64,000 nucleotides of DNA from a virus, in the IMG/VR virus record IMGVR_UViG_3300037882_002578, positions 1-64,000 of that record; one strand, written 5' to 3'. How positions within the stretch are numbered: the stretch's first letter is position 1; every line of letters starts with the position of its first letter. Shown here piece by piece: positions 49,422 to 59,855 of the stretch. The notes under the pieces were generated by a model. That model saw nothing but the letters and a program-made list of their open reading frames with translations, ran no database searches and was not told the DNA's origin. Made by a program: the position numbers and the translations under genes.

Positions 49422-50582
49422 ATGAAAAAAAATAATTGTGAATGTGGAGGAGAGTTACAAGTTGACTGTACTTGTAAAACTAGACTTAGCACAGATTGTA
49501 TAACTTTAAAAGAAGATTTAGTTTGTAGTAATATATTAAAGGGTCAAACAGAAACAGAGGCGTTAAAACTTTTAGATGCTTATATTTGTGAAAGATTTGA
49601 GTCTCTAGAAAATTTTTTTGATTTAATAAACGTAGGTTCAGGTTCTCAAATTTATAAAGGGATTTCAAATATCGGCAAAAAACAATTAAGAACTCTTTTG
49701 AACAGTAACTTAATAAGTTTAATTCAAGGAGAAAACGATATAACCATATCTGTAAATGAAGTAAATTTAATACCATTTATAAAAGCTAATCAAAAAACTT
49801 ATTCCGCCTTAAATTCAGGGACAGGTTCTAATATTTATAAAGACTTAACGGTAGTAGGGGACAACACTCAACTAAATTTTAGAAAACTAAAATCTTCGAA
49901 TGCTTCTGTAAATATATTACAAGGTACAGATGATATAGACATTACAGTTCCAGCAGGAGTAATACCAGATGGGTCAGAAACTAAAATAAACGCTGGAACA
50001 AATGTAACAAAAACAGGGGTAGGTACAACGCCTGACCCTTATGTAATCTCTGCAATAAATACAACTTATTCATCAGGAACAGGTTTATCCTTAGTAGGAA
50101 CTACATTTAATAACATTTCTCCAGACCAAGTAGTTACTTTAACTCAAGGAGGTGCAGTTACTATAAATGGAACTTATCCCAACTTTACAATATCTTCTAC
50201 AGATACAAACACTACTTATTCTGCAGGTCAAGGTTTATCTTTAACAGGAACAATTTTCGCCATAGAAAATTTACAAAAAGTAATTACATACCCAACAGAT
50301 TTTACAGGTACAAACTATACCCTAACTAATGCAGATAATAATTTTGAAATTATAGTTGCAAATGGAGCAACAAATGTAACCATAACAGTACCTAGTGGAT
50401 TGGCATCCAAGATAGGAGTAGGGTTTACTCAAAAAGGTACAGGAGATGTCTCTTATGTAGCTTTAGGAACAACTATAAACAATCCTGTAGGTCTAAAAAT
50501 AAAAGGTCAATTTTACCAAACTTTTTTAAGTCAAGAGTTGAGTACAAATAATTACTTTTTAGGAGGAAACACAAAATCTTAA
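49422..50582 (+). CDS. fibre-like protein, 386 aa
   Basis: N-terminal Cys-rich segment (CECGGELQVDCTCKTRL), then Gly/Thr/Ser-rich strands such as TTYSSGTGLSLVGTTF and TTYSAGQGLSLTGTIF (a duplicated unit), and SGLASKIGVGFTQKGTGDV near the end. A long extended beta-structural fibre protein. The two TTYS-A/S-G-x-GLSL units are about 60 residues apart. Confidence 0.65.
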   Translation: MKKNNCECGGELQVDCTCKTRLSTDCITLKEDLVCSNILKGQTETEALKLLDAYICERFESLENFFDLINVGSGSQIYKGISNIGKKQLRTLLNSNLISLIQGENDITISVNEVNLIPFIKANQKTYSALNSGTGSNIYKDLTVVGDNTQLNFRKLKSSNASVNILQGTDDIDITVPAGVIPDGSETKINAGTNVTKTGVGTTPDPYVISAINTTYSSGTGLSLVGTTFNNISPDQVVTLTQGGAVTINGTYPNFTISSTDTNTTYSAGQGLSLTGTIFAIENLQKVITYPTDFTGTNYTLTNADNNFEIIVANGATNVTITVPSGLASKIGVGFTQKGTGDVSYVALGTTINNPVGLKIKGQFYQTFLSQELSTNNYFLGGNTKS

Positions 50583-50584
50583 TT

Positions 50585-50959
50585 ATGAATATCTTTCAAA
50601 AAAATATCTATAGAACACAAAATTTACTAAATAATTTAACAATTACTTTTTTAGGGTCAACGGTAGAGCAATGCGGAGCAGGAGATGACACTAAAATAGT
50701 AAGAAGTACTGTTAATTTATCAGGGACAGTTAGTGTAGACACTATTTTTTCAATAGAAGTTGTATACAGTGTAAATGGAAGTTGTGTTACAAGCTTAGGG
50801 TCTGTTTTTACCCAAGTTACCGTTCTAGCAGGACAATCTACAGGAGATAGTGTAGGATGTTTCGCAGGAGCACCATCTTTTCCTTCAGAAAATACAGCTG
50901 TTATTTGTTCCACAACTATACTATCACACAATAATATAGTAGATAATATAATTATATAA
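50585..50959 (+). CDS. small beta-rich virion-module protein, 124 aa
   Basis: Composed of Ser/Thr/Val strands with four Cys (TVEQCGAGDDT, GSCVTSLG, SVGCFAG, VICSTTI). It probably stabilises fibres or forms a tip. It ends the fibre transcript before the terminator at 50996. Confidence 0.55.
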   Translation: MNIFQKNIYRTQNLLNNLTITFLGSTVEQCGAGDDTKIVRSTVNLSGTVSVDTIFSIEVVYSVNGSCVTSLGSVFTQVTVLAGQSTGDSVGCFAGAPSFPSENTAVICSTTILSHNNIVDNIII

Positions 50960-50995
50960 AACAAAAGTTTATTGGTTTTCTTTTGTTTTAAAAGG

Positions 50996-51025
50996 AAGAG
51001 GTGTAGAAATATACCTCTTTTTTAA
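50996..51025 (+). terminator. intrinsic terminator with GAAA tetraloop
   Basis: A 10-bp stem with one G-U pair (50996-51005 / 51010-51019) around GAAA, followed by TTTT. It separates the fibre cluster from the ring/muzzle module. Confidence 0.85.
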
Positions 51026-51034
51026 TTAAACCAT

Positions 51035-51077
51035 TTTGTAAGTAATTTTTAAAAATAAACATAATACACTATATTTG
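51035..51077 (+). promoter_or_regulatory. rightward virion-gene promoter, AAGTAATTTT-N20-TATATTTG
   Basis: TTTGTAAGTAATTTT (51035-51049), exactly 20 nt, TATATTTG (51070-51077). The ATG of the next gene is 4 nt beyond the -7 box, which implies a leaderless or nearly leaderless mRNA. Confidence 0.8.
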
Positions 51078-51081
51078 CAGA

Positions 51082-51747
51082 ATGAATAATCGAGAATTTG
51101 TATCAAGAGTATTAAATGGATTAAAGTCTTTAAGTAAAGACTCTATGATTTCACGCCGTTTTATTTTAAAAGTCGGGCAAGAAAAAGCAAAGTTTTTTAT
51201 ATCTCAAAAAGCTGGAGAGAGTTCAATCTACCGAGAAGATAACTTACTGTCAAGCCTAAACTGTTTTGAATTAAAAAAAATAGATATTATTAATTGCCCT
51301 ATAATAGAATTTAGAACTTGTAAACAATTAATGAGGTCTAAGAAAAAACTTCCTGAATTAATTTACAGTAAGTACGGGTCAAGTGTAAAAGAAGTAACTT
51401 CATTAGACGGAGAGTTTTTAATAAAACCAATTACTTTAGCACAATACAGATTAAACAAGCAAAGAAAAGATGCTTCAAATAACTTATACTTTTATATAAA
51501 AGACAATTATTTATATATACCAGATACAGAAGTAGAAGTAGTAAATGTTTCTCTAATAACTTTAGATTTATTTGATTTAGATGAATTGTCAGCATGTAAT
51601 GATGGTAATTGTAAATCAGCTTGGGATTATGAGTTTATATGTAGTGATAAATTAATGGAGGCTGTTATTTCAGAAACTATAAAAGAAGTTGCTATTTCAA
51701 AGCAAGTTCAAGAAGACCAAAATCCAAATTTAAATGAAGGTAGCTAG
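51082..51747 (+). CDS. Crassvirales tail ring protein
   Basis: A 221-aa protein with features I recall from crAss-like ring proteins: LKSLSKDSMISRRFILKVG near the start, then EFRTCKQLMRSKKKLPELI, SKYGSSVKEVTSLDGE, and a C-terminal helix with SDKLMEAVISETIKEVA. Ring proteins connect portal and tail muzzle. The gene lies directly before the IHF-like and second ring genes, the conserved order. Start choice: the promoter leaves almost no leader. Confidence 0.7.
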   Translation: MNNREFVSRVLNGLKSLSKDSMISRRFILKVGQEKAKFFISQKAGESSIYREDNLLSSLNCFELKKIDIINCPIIEFRTCKQLMRSKKKLPELIYSKYGSSVKEVTSLDGEFLIKPITLAQYRLNKQRKDASNNLYFYIKDNYLYIPDTEVEVVNVSLITLDLFDLDELSACNDGNCKSAWDYEFICSDKLMEAVISETIKEVAISKQVQEDQNPNLNEGS

Positions 51748-52351
51748 ATACATTAAAGGCGAAAAAAGAGTCTTTAGACATTCTAAACACAATCCAAAAA
51801 ATCTTAATCATATAAAAAGAAAGCCAAAAGAAGCTGATAATAAAGAAGTAGAAAAGAGAGCTTTTGTAAATACTATTGATTTAAGAAGTAATAAAAAGTT
51901 ACTACAACATTTAGAAAAAACTTTAAACTTATCAGAAAAAGGACTTACAAAAAAAGAAATATTCAGTATAATATATCAAACTTTAAAAATAATTGGAGAA
52001 AGAACTGTTAGAAACGAAGCAGGAGTTTTTATTAAAGATTTTGGATATTTTTGCGTAGTGAGATACCCTCAAAGAAGAATAATGGAAGGTTTTGTACAAG
52101 GTAAAAAAAAGAAGTACATGAACTTTCAAACTAAAGGATACCCTCACAGTATAACTTTTATATCTATAAGAAAAGATAATTTATTGAAAGAGTGGGTAAT
52201 GGAAAGAGCTTTTCACAAATACCACACAACAAGAATAATGTCCGAACTTTTAAAAGAAGGAAAAAAATATAAAATGAATTTTTCACTACTTTATAATTTG
52301 TACGGAAACAGAATATACACAGTAGATGTAATTAAAAAAGAAAAAAATTGA
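51734..52351 (+). CDS. IHF/HU-like DNA-binding subunit
   Basis: A 205-aa protein. After a basic N-terminus the IHF pattern appears: LSEKGLTKKEIFSIIYQTLK, then IIGERTVRNEAGVFIKDFG and YFCVVRYPQRR. Crassvirales have an IHF-like gene at this exact place between ring proteins. It may bend DNA in the packaged virion or during injection. Overlaps both neighbours; the next gene starts at a TTG within TTGA. Confidence 0.7.
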   Translation: MKVARYIKGEKRVFRHSKHNPKNLNHIKRKPKEADNKEVEKRAFVNTIDLRSNKKLLQHLEKTLNLSEKGLTKKEIFSIIYQTLKIIGERTVRNEAGVFIKDFGYFCVVRYPQRRIMEGFVQGKKKKYMNFQTKGYPHSITFISIRKDNLLKEWVMERAFHKYHTTRIMSELLKEGKKYKMNFSLLYNLYGNRIYTVDVIKKEKN

Positions 52352-53235
52352 CAACACGTAGCCAACTTATAGCGGAGGTTTTAACTAGCTTAAAAAAATA
52401 CAATGAGAGTGGATTAATAGATATGATATCTTTAAATCTATGGACAAAAAATGCCTTGTTAAAATTTGGAGGAAACATAATGCCTAAAGTAGATAAAGTA
52501 CTTGAAGTTAAGAATGGCATGGCAAAATTACCTGAAAATTTTTACTCGTTATTTTTAGCAGCTAAATGTACTCCAGATAAAAGTGAGGTATTATGTGGAG
52601 AACAAGAGGAAGATACTTTACAAAACATTTATCAATATAGAGTTAGAACCGAAGCAAAAAAAGAATGGGATAACCTAGTAGATGATTTTAAGACAGGAGA
52701 GTTTATAGAAATAACTGAAAAACTCTTTTTTCACGATGGAAGGACTCAAATAGAATTTAAATATAGAAACCCTCAACTTTTAAAGTTAACCAGAGGATTT
52801 AAAAAAGATAGGCTTTGTGGTAATAATCTAAACCTACAAAAAAATTTAACAAACTCTTGCCCTTACGAGATAAACATACTAGGAGATTATATACAAACTA
52901 ATTTTAATACAGGATTTATTTACATACAATACCAAGGGTTACCAACAGAAGAAGATACAGATGATTTAATCATTCCAGAAGTTACAGGTAATTACGTTTA
53001 TGAATATATTGAAGCAGAGTTAAAGAAAAGAATATTTCAAGATTTATGGAACAACGGAGACGACCTAGACGTTCAAAATAAGTTAGTATATTGGACACGA
53101 GAATCGGCGGATAAATTTTCAAATGCAATGACTGCTGCAAAATTTGAAGGAATGGGAGGAAAATGGTGGAAAGAGTTAGCCTTAAATCACAAAAAAAGAA
53201 ACAGAATATATCAGCAATTTGCTTTCGGTAAATAA
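52348..53235 (+). CDS. Crassvirales second tail ring protein
   Basis: A 295-aa protein, TTG start. The N-terminal MTTRSQLIAEVLTSLKKYNE, the middle KLPENFYSLFLAAKC, and the aromatic region FNTGFIYIQYQGLPTEEDTD, with YEYIEAELKKRIFQDLWNNG, match the layout I know from crAss-like ring proteins. It stacks with the first ring protein at the tail. Confidence 0.75.
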   Translation: MTTRSQLIAEVLTSLKKYNESGLIDMISLNLWTKNALLKFGGNIMPKVDKVLEVKNGMAKLPENFYSLFLAAKCTPDKSEVLCGEQEEDTLQNIYQYRVRTEAKKEWDNLVDDFKTGEFIEITEKLFFHDGRTQIEFKYRNPQLLKLTRGFKKDRLCGNNLNLQKNLTNSCPYEINILGDYIQTNFNTGFIYIQYQGLPTEEDTDDLIIPEVTGNYVYEYIEAELKKRIFQDLWNNGDDLDVQNKLVYWTRESADKFSNAMTAAKFEGMGGKWWKELALNHKKRNRIYQQFAFGK

Positions 53236-56200
53236 TGGAAAAACCTATAAAAAGTTTAAATGTTCCTAAAAAAGGAATGTCTAGAAAAAATCCCTTAGAA
53301 TTAGAAAATACAGAGTACTCCTTTGCAATGAATGCCAATTTGGAAAATTCATCAGAGGATTTTTTCAGTCTATCTAACGAGCAAAGTAACTTACTAGCTA
53401 ACAAATATAAACCAGGTTTTAAATTTATAGGAGGGGCAGTAGATACTCTTTCAAATACAACCTATGTTTTTTTGACAAACCCTATAACAGGAGAAGGGGA
53501 GTTTGGAAAATTAGAGGGTTTTGAGAATAATATTCAAATAGAAGAACCTTTAGAAAATACAGTTCAACAACCTTTACAAACGTATACTGCTTTACTCAAC
53601 GACACTTGTAATAACGGATTTAATTTTAACATTAACTTCCCAATAAAAAAGTGCATCATAAAAAATGAAAAAGGTTTAAAAATAATATACTTTACAGACA
53701 ATAGAAATGAACCTCGTTATATTGAAATAAATAAGCTAACTCAATATATAAATAGTCAAACAATAAGTTGTGGAGAACCTGTAGGAAACGTAAAGTGTTT
53801 TGATACAGATAAGATGAGGATTTTTAAAAATCACAATATACCCGACCTAATTCCAGCTTCCTTAGACCAAGGAGGAAAGTTAACAGAAGGCACTTATCAG
53901 TTTTTAATAGCTTATTCAGATGAAGCAGGTAATGAGCTATCTCAATATTATTCATTAACACAACCCGTGTCAATATTTGATGAGAATAATGTAGTTCAAG
54001 AAGCATTTAGTGAAATATCAATCACAACAAATTTTGCTATAAAATTAAAAGTTGAAGGATTAGATACCCAATACACTCATTATAAAGTTGCGGTTATACA
54101 AAATACAAATAATTCACAAACTTATTTTATAGAAGGGTTGCACACTATCGATGATAACAGTGTAGTTTATACAAGTCAAGAAAATAAAAAAACAATTAGT
54201 TTAGCTGAATTATTAAAGATAAACGCAGAAGTAAAAAAAGCGGAGGGATTAGCAGTATCTAATAATGCTTTATTTTTATATGGGTTAGAATCAGAAAAAG
54301 AGTGGAACTTACAACCAGTAGTCAACTTTATAGGTCAGTCTGTTAAATGGCAAACTTCTATAGCTTCTGAAAACTTTTATGAAAACGGAATAAATAATAG
54401 TAAAAAAGGGTATAACAGAGATGAAGTGTACCCTTTAGCTATACAATTTCAAACAAATACAGGATATAAAACACCTATATACCCTCTAATAGGGAGACAA
54501 CCTACAGAAGAAGACTTAACAGAAGTGTTAAGTAATAACAAAGATAGACTCTCTATAGAAGCAAATAAGGTTAATTGTGCAACATCTGAAAGATTAAAAA
54601 GATGGCAGTTTTACAATGATGCAAAAGAAACAGATGTATGTTTAAGTGAAGATATACCTACTACTACAATAACAGAAACTATTGAGAAAACATCTATAGT
54701 TGAAAATGTGGTAACTATACCAGGAGCAACGTTTTCAGTTTTTGATACTCAAGAATATGAAAATCTTTCAGAACTTATAGAAGATAGTTTTGAAGACTGT
54801 TTTGACTACCCTTTTTGTGAATATTTAGACATTACAGACTATGAAAATCAAAATAATATCCCTGAATTTGAATCTGAATGTAATACACCAATTTTATTTT
54901 CAGAAAACCTGTCTTTAAAAAGTATATCAGGAGAATTAGCAACTAGAATACCAAGTGATTTTCCTATAGATTATGCTAAAATAATACCTTCTAATTATTG
55001 CCAAGTTTTTGAAACTAGTCAAGTAGACGGCTCTTTAGTTTTAGACGAAGAATTTCAAATTACATATATAAAAGAAACTTTACTGGATAAGTTTATATAT
55101 AAAAGACTCCCTGTTTTTTCAAACACTATTTGTAATACTCCAGAAGAAATACAAACTTTATCTATAAATACTTTTCCAGTTTCTAGTCAATATTTTATGT
55201 ATTATGGAGCAGATACTGTAGCTGAACTGCAAACTACTAAAGGAGCTACACCTCTTTCAGCAGAGTTTACAGACAAGATACATAAAGGAGCTTTATGGTA
55301 TAAAGGAAATTTTATAACAAGAGAAGAAATAATACTTGAAATAACAAAACAAAAACTCCCAGAAACTCCAGATGATAGTATTTCAAAAGGAAAGTTAGTA
55401 AGGGTATCTATATACAGTAACTGTAGTGCACCTCTACCTATATATAGTCAAATTATAAACTTAACAGATGGTTCTCAATACAAGTTAAGATTATCAGGGG
55501 GTATTCTATACTTAAAAGAAGGGTTTAATTCAGAGGTTAGTTTAGGAGTATTTAATGGCACAACTTTTTTAGTTTCTGTAGACTGCCCTATAAAACAAGT
55601 TATAGGTCAAGATGATGCAACTAGATATATAGTTGCTCCTACTAAAGGTTGTTTTTCTATAGTAATCAGAGATATAACTTACAGTAGAATTGATATTTCT
55701 TACACTTCAATAGTGCTAGATAAAAGACAAACTTATACTTCTGAATGTAGTTTTGAATTACCACAATTACAAAATTGTATAGTGTTACCTTATAAAAAAG
55801 GTGATTTTGCTTATATAGAAAGTATGGAAACATACCCTGACAATGCGGAGTTATACAATTCTAAAATATTAAACATAAGTCCTCAAGACTTTACAGATAC
55901 TGAGGAAAGATTAGAATTTGAGAGTATTTTTACAAATGGAGTTAACGAAGGAAGATATAATCTAACAGAACAGACAGATTATAGATGTGCTAACATTAGA
56001 CACTTTAAATTTCCAGACAATAAAACAGCTCCTTTTATGTGGGATAATTCTTTATCTGGATTTTCAGCTACTACTATATTTCCATTAGGGATAACTATAG
56101 ATGAAAAGACTATTAATACTTTTTTAAAAATTGCTGTAAAAAATAATTTAATAACTCAATCACAAAAAGATAGTATAGTAAGTTATGAAATATTTAGAGG

Positions 56201-58910
56201 AGATAGGACTGCAAATAGAAGTATAGAAGCTTCAGGTTATTTATTTGACATGAGAACTTATCAAGAAGACGGAAAAGATATCCTTTATTCAAATTACCCT
56301 TACAACGACTTAGGAGCAGACAAACTTAATTTAAATAATAATGATTCTATAATACCTCACAACAATCAAAGTAACTATAATTTCACATTTCACTCTCCAG
56401 AGACAGATTTTAAAAAATTAAACATACCTTCTGAGTTAAAAGTAGAAGGGTATATTTTTGGAAAATCAAGTGGAAATTTTGTAGATGTCAATGAGCACCC
56501 TAAATGGGTAATATTAGGTAGAAAAGCGAAATCTACAGCTACAACTTTAGCAATAATAGAAGCTGCATCTGAATTAGCAATAAGGTTAGCAGAATCAGCA
56601 GAAGTCTTTAGAGTAGGATTTGGATTAGCTAATAGTATAAATGTACCAGGAATAGTTTTGGCAAGTTTAACAGCTATAACAACAGCGATAAGGGCAGTAT
56701 CTCAAGTAGGAAGATACCGCTATGAGTGGTTAAAGACGTTTAGAGACTTAGGTAGTCCAAAAAACTTTGCTTACAAATATTCATCAGAGGGACACTATAA
56801 CTATATAAAAACACTTCAAGAGGAAGGAGATTTATTAAGAAGTATAAATGTAAGTAAAAGCTTAAAATCAGGAAACTACACAACAGTCAATGAGATAAGC
56901 GGAGAAAAGTTAGAAATAAACAACTTAGACCGAGAGTATAGTACGTTTATATCTTTAGGTAAGGACTTTCCAATAACATGGGAAGAAGAGTATAGAAGGT
57001 ATGATAACGGAATTTTAAATAGAAACTTATCTAGTTTAACTTATGCTAGTGAATCAAATTCTATGGAAGAGGGAAGGAGTAATAATATAATAAAAAATAT
57101 AGCTTCTCCTTATGTTAAATTAAAAAACTATAATCCTGCTCAATATGGAAGTATAAACAGCATATCTTGGATTAATACAGGTTATAGAGGAGATTTAAAA
57201 AATCCTTCTAGTAATTGTATAACTATTTTAGGAGGAGACACTTTCATAACAAGATATCATTTAAAAAGAAAAATACCTATATTTGTAACAGATGCTATGG
57301 GAATAGCCTCTTTAACACCATTTGATTATAGAAAATATACAAATATAGGAAGAAAAGCTAGATTTTTTTGTGATTATGAAATAACAGGAGATTTCAGCAG
57401 AGGAAACATTATATTTCCAGACTTTGATAGTAGTTATAACTTTGATAGTGTAAAAGGAAACAGAGACATGTATTTAAGACCCCCAAGCAAGTTTTACTTG
57501 TATTACTATGGGATACCTGGAATAATAACAGAAACAGAAATAAATACTAACTATAGAACAGCAAGAAAAGAACCTGAAAACGATTTTTATCCTAATGTAG
57601 GCGACCATGTAGATTGGACTCAAGAAAATAATGTATCAATAAAAAAACCAAATCAATTTTTCTATAACAAAGTTTTTTCACAGACTGCCACACAACTTTT
57701 TTATAAAACGTTACCAAATAATTATACAGAGACAGAAGCTTTAAGGCAATCTAAAACCCCTAACGGAGTTAGATATAGCTTACAAGACAATTCAGAAACA
57801 GGTAACTACGACCCTTGGTTAGTATTTAGAACTAATGATTTTTATGAGTTTCCAACTTCATTCGGTAAATTGAAAGAGTTGAAAGGGATAGAAAATGAGG
57901 TTATATTGGGTAGATTTGAAAATAATGTAGCTTACTTTAATACAACTGATATAGCTGTACAAGGGCTTTTTCAAAATGACAATATTTTTGGTAACGGAGG
58001 TATTTTTACTAGAAACAAACCAAGAACTTTTTCAGAAACAGAGTTAGGATTTGGAGGAACACAAAGTTCAGAAAGTATTTCTTGTGAATATGGACATTTT
58101 CACGTAGACGCAAAGAGAGGGCAGGTAATGCAAACAGTTGCTGGGAAAGCTCCTGTAGAAATATCAGGTTATGAATCAAATCTTAGAAATTGGTTTAAAG
58201 AACACTTACCCTTTAAAATATTAAAATCAAATATACCAGGAATAGATTTAGATAACCCTTACAATGGTATAGGAATAACTATGGGATGGGATAGCAGATT
58301 TAATAGAGTTTTCTTGACAAAAAAAGATTATATACCTATAAACGACTGCATAGAATATTCTCAAGAAGAAGGTTTTCTACTAAATCAATCTAAATGTGAG
58401 ATAGTCCCTCCAATTATAGATTGTCCCGAAGGTTACACTTATAATGAGGAAACTCAAATGTGTGAAAGAACAGTATTAAGTGGAAATTTATGCCCTAACG
58501 GTTATACTTATAACGAAGAAAACAGTACATGTGTTTTAGTGAGCACTAGTTTAGCAGATTGTGAGCCTAGAATAAGCATATCTTTTTTAACAGCCTCCGC
58601 TAGTTTTGGAGAGCAATTAATAAGTTTTCAAGGATTAACAGCTAGTGAAGCAAAATGCACATGGTTTGAAAACAGTTTTCAAAGACAATATATTCCTTGG
58701 TACGTAGAAGAATTTCCTTTGATTGTAGGGCAACAAATTTATTTAAACTCGGTAGGTTCAGGACTAGTTACAGCAACAACAATGACAATAGTTAAGAGTT
58801 TAAATAATGGAGAAGGAGTATCTTTTCCTTCTGAAAGTGACTACGCAGTAAATATAGTAAACGGAGTAATACAAAGTATAATTCAATTATCTCAACTACC
58901 AACTTGTTAA
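53235..58910 (+). CDS. giant tail stabilisation (muzzle) protein, N-terminal part
   Basis: A 1891-aa protein. The N-terminus PLELENTEYSFAMNANLENS with NLLANKYKPGFKFIGGAVD and TTYVFLTNPITGEGEFG, and later IKKCIIKNEKGLKIIYFTDN, is the diagnostic start of crAss-like stabilisation (muzzle) proteins. A long beta-rich body follows. A Cys-rich tail carries two copies of CPEGYTYNEETQMC/CPNGYTYNEENSTC (about residues 1733-1775). The usual next domain (around KWISFHSWHPN in relatives) is not in this chain but in the following gene. It forms the large outer ring and tail plug of the virion. Confidence 0.85.
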   Translation: MEKPIKSLNVPKKGMSRKNPLELENTEYSFAMNANLENSSEDFFSLSNEQSNLLANKYKPGFKFIGGAVDTLSNTTYVFLTNPITGEGEFGKLEGFENNIQIEEPLENTVQQPLQTYTALLNDTCNNGFNFNINFPIKKCIIKNEKGLKIIYFTDNRNEPRYIEINKLTQYINSQTISCGEPVGNVKCFDTDKMRIFKNHNIPDLIPASLDQGGKLTEGTYQFLIAYSDEAGNELSQYYSLTQPVSIFDENNVVQEAFSEISITTNFAIKLKVEGLDTQYTHYKVAVIQNTNNSQTYFIEGLHTIDDNSVVYTSQENKKTISLAELLKINAEVKKAEGLAVSNNALFLYGLESEKEWNLQPVVNFIGQSVKWQTSIASENFYENGINNSKKGYNRDEVYPLAIQFQTNTGYKTPIYPLIGRQPTEEDLTEVLSNNKDRLSIEANKVNCATSERLKRWQFYNDAKETDVCLSEDIPTTTITETIEKTSIVENVVTIPGATFSVFDTQEYENLSELIEDSFEDCFDYPFCEYLDITDYENQNNIPEFESECNTPILFSENLSLKSISGELATRIPSDFPIDYAKIIPSNYCQVFETSQVDGSLVLDEEFQITYIKETLLDKFIYKRLPVFSNTICNTPEEIQTLSINTFPVSSQYFMYYGADTVAELQTTKGATPLSAEFTDKIHKGALWYKGNFITREEIILEITKQKLPETPDDSISKGKLVRVSIYSNCSAPLPIYSQIINLTDGSQYKLRLSGGILYLKEGFNSEVSLGVFNGTTFLVSVDCPIKQVIGQDDATRYIVAPTKGCFSIVIRDITYSRIDISYTSIVLDKRQTYTSECSFELPQLQNCIVLPYKKGDFAYIESMETYPDNAELYNSKILNISPQDFTDTEERLEFESIFTNGVNEGRYNLTEQTDYRCANIRHFKFPDNKTAPFMWDNSLSGFSATTIFPLGITIDEKTINTFLKIAVKNNLITQSQKDSIVSYEIFRGDRTANRSIEASGYLFDMRTYQEDGKDILYSNYPYNDLGADKLNLNNNDSIIPHNNQSNYNFTFHSPETDFKKLNIPSELKVEGYIFGKSSGNFVDVNEHPKWVILGRKAKSTATTLAIIEAASELAIRLAESAEVFRVGFGLANSINVPGIVLASLTAITTAIRAVSQVGRYRYEWLKTFRDLGSPKNFAYKYSSEGHYNYIKTLQEEGDLLRSINVSKSLKSGNYTTVNEISGEKLEINNLDREYSTFISLGKDFPITWEEEYRRYDNGILNRNLSSLTYASESNSMEEGRSNNIIKNIASPYVKLKNYNPAQYGSINSISWINTGYRGDLKNPSSNCITILGGDTFITRYHLKRKIPIFVTDAMGIASLTPFDYRKYTNIGRKARFFCDYEITGDFSRGNIIFPDFDSSYNFDSVKGNRDMYLRPPSKFYLYYYGIPGIITETEINTNYRTARKEPENDFYPNVGDHVDWTQENNVSIKKPNQFFYNKVFSQTATQLFYKTLPNNYTETEALRQSKTPNGVRYSLQDNSETGNYDPWLVFRTNDFYEFPTSFGKLKELKGIENEVILGRFENNVAYFNTTDIAVQGLFQNDNIFGNGGIFTRNKPRTFSETELGFGGTQSSESISCEYGHFHVDAKRGQVMQTVAGKAPVEISGYESNLRNWFKEHLPFKILKSNIPGIDLDNPYNGIGITMGWDSRFNRVFLTKKDYIPINDCIEYSQEEGFLLNQSKCEIVPPIIDCPEGYTYNEETQMCERTVLSGNLCPNGYTYNEENSTCVLVSTSLADCEPRISISFLTASASFGEQLISFQGLTASEAKCTWFENSFQRQYIPWYVEEFPLIVGQQIYLNSVGSGLVTATTMTIVKSLNNGEGVSFPSESDYAVNIVNGVIQSIIQLSQLPTC

Positions 58911-58919
58911 AATAAAAAT

Positions 58920-59855
58920 ATGGCTTGTAACTGCCCAAATATAAATTGTACTCAAGAAACTATAAATGATATTGTTTACTGTAATTGTGAAACAATATTA
59001 CAAAACGTAGCTTGCCCAGAAGGTTGTAAAACTATAAGACAACCTAATGGAAATGCTATATGTGAATGTGTAGAAAGTGTTGAACCTACAGTAACTGACA
59101 TAAAAGTTCCTGTAGAGCTTACAAACCCAGAATATTTTAAAGATGTAAGTTTTACAATAGCTTACAGCCCTATTTTAGAAAAATGGATTAGTTATTATAG
59201 TTTTGCACCAAACTATTACTTAAATCATCAAAACTATTTCCAAACAGGAATTAACAATTCAAATGATTCAAGTGAATTAGGTTTGTGGAGTCATTTACTA
59301 ACAAATCAATCCTACCAAGTATTTTATGGTAAAAAGTATCCTTTCATAATAGATTATACAGTTAAAACGTCTTTGACATCAAAAGAGGTAAATTCTATAA
59401 ACTTTAATTTAAATACTAGAAGATACCATGACGAATATGATTGGTCAGAAATAGAAAACAAACCTATGTCAGCAGTGACAGTTTACAACAATTTAGCTAA
59501 CAGTGGAGAGTTAAGACTTGTAAATAATACGGGGCAAACAAACTTAATAAGTAAATATCCAAAAACAGCTTTAAATGGAAGCAGTCAAGAAATATTAGCA
59601 ACTTACAAAGAGGAACAGTGGTTTATAAACTATTTTTATAATAGAGTTGTAGATAATAATCAAAACAAACCTTTATGGCTTTGGGATGAAAATCAAATAA
59701 ATAAGACTATTAATACAGACGCAGTAAAGTTTAAAGGTAAGCCTGTCCTAGAGAAAATTAAAGGTATGTTTGCAAATGTAAGATTAACTCAAGATGTTGA
59801 AACACAATTCCAATATGTTTACAGATTTGGAGTAACAAATGAAAAACCAGAGTAA
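58920..59855 (+). CDS. muzzle protein C-terminal domain, separate chain
   Basis: A 311-aa protein. Cys-rich N-terminus (ACNCPNINCTQ, YCNCETILQNVACPEGC), then VSFTIAYSPILEKWISYYS, FAPNYYLNHQNYFQT and EEQWFINYFYNRVVDN. These resemble the C-terminal region of crAss-like muzzle proteins, which are normally one polypeptide with the preceding gene's product. The 9-nt gap between the genes and matching Cys-rich ends suggest a split, with the two halves assembling on the virion. Confidence 0.65.
   Translation: MACNCPNINCTQETINDIVYCNCETILQNVACPEGCKTIRQPNGNAICECVESVEPTVTDIKVPVELTNPEYFKDVSFTIAYSPILEKWISYYSFAPNYYLNHQNYFQTGINNSNDSSELGLWSHLLTNQSYQVFYGKKYPFIIDYTVKTSLTSKEVNSINFNLNTRRYHDEYDWSEIENKPMSAVTVYNNLANSGELRLVNNTGQTNLISKYPKTALNGSSQEILATYKEEQWFINYFYNRVVDNNQNKPLWLWDENQINKTINTDAVKFKGKPVLEKIKGMFANVRLTQDVETQFQYVYRFGVTNEKPE

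Noticed and set aside
50608-50964. 118-aa frame opposite the small beta-rich gene
   Set aside because: Reverse reading of a gene that fits its neighbours and precedes a terminator.
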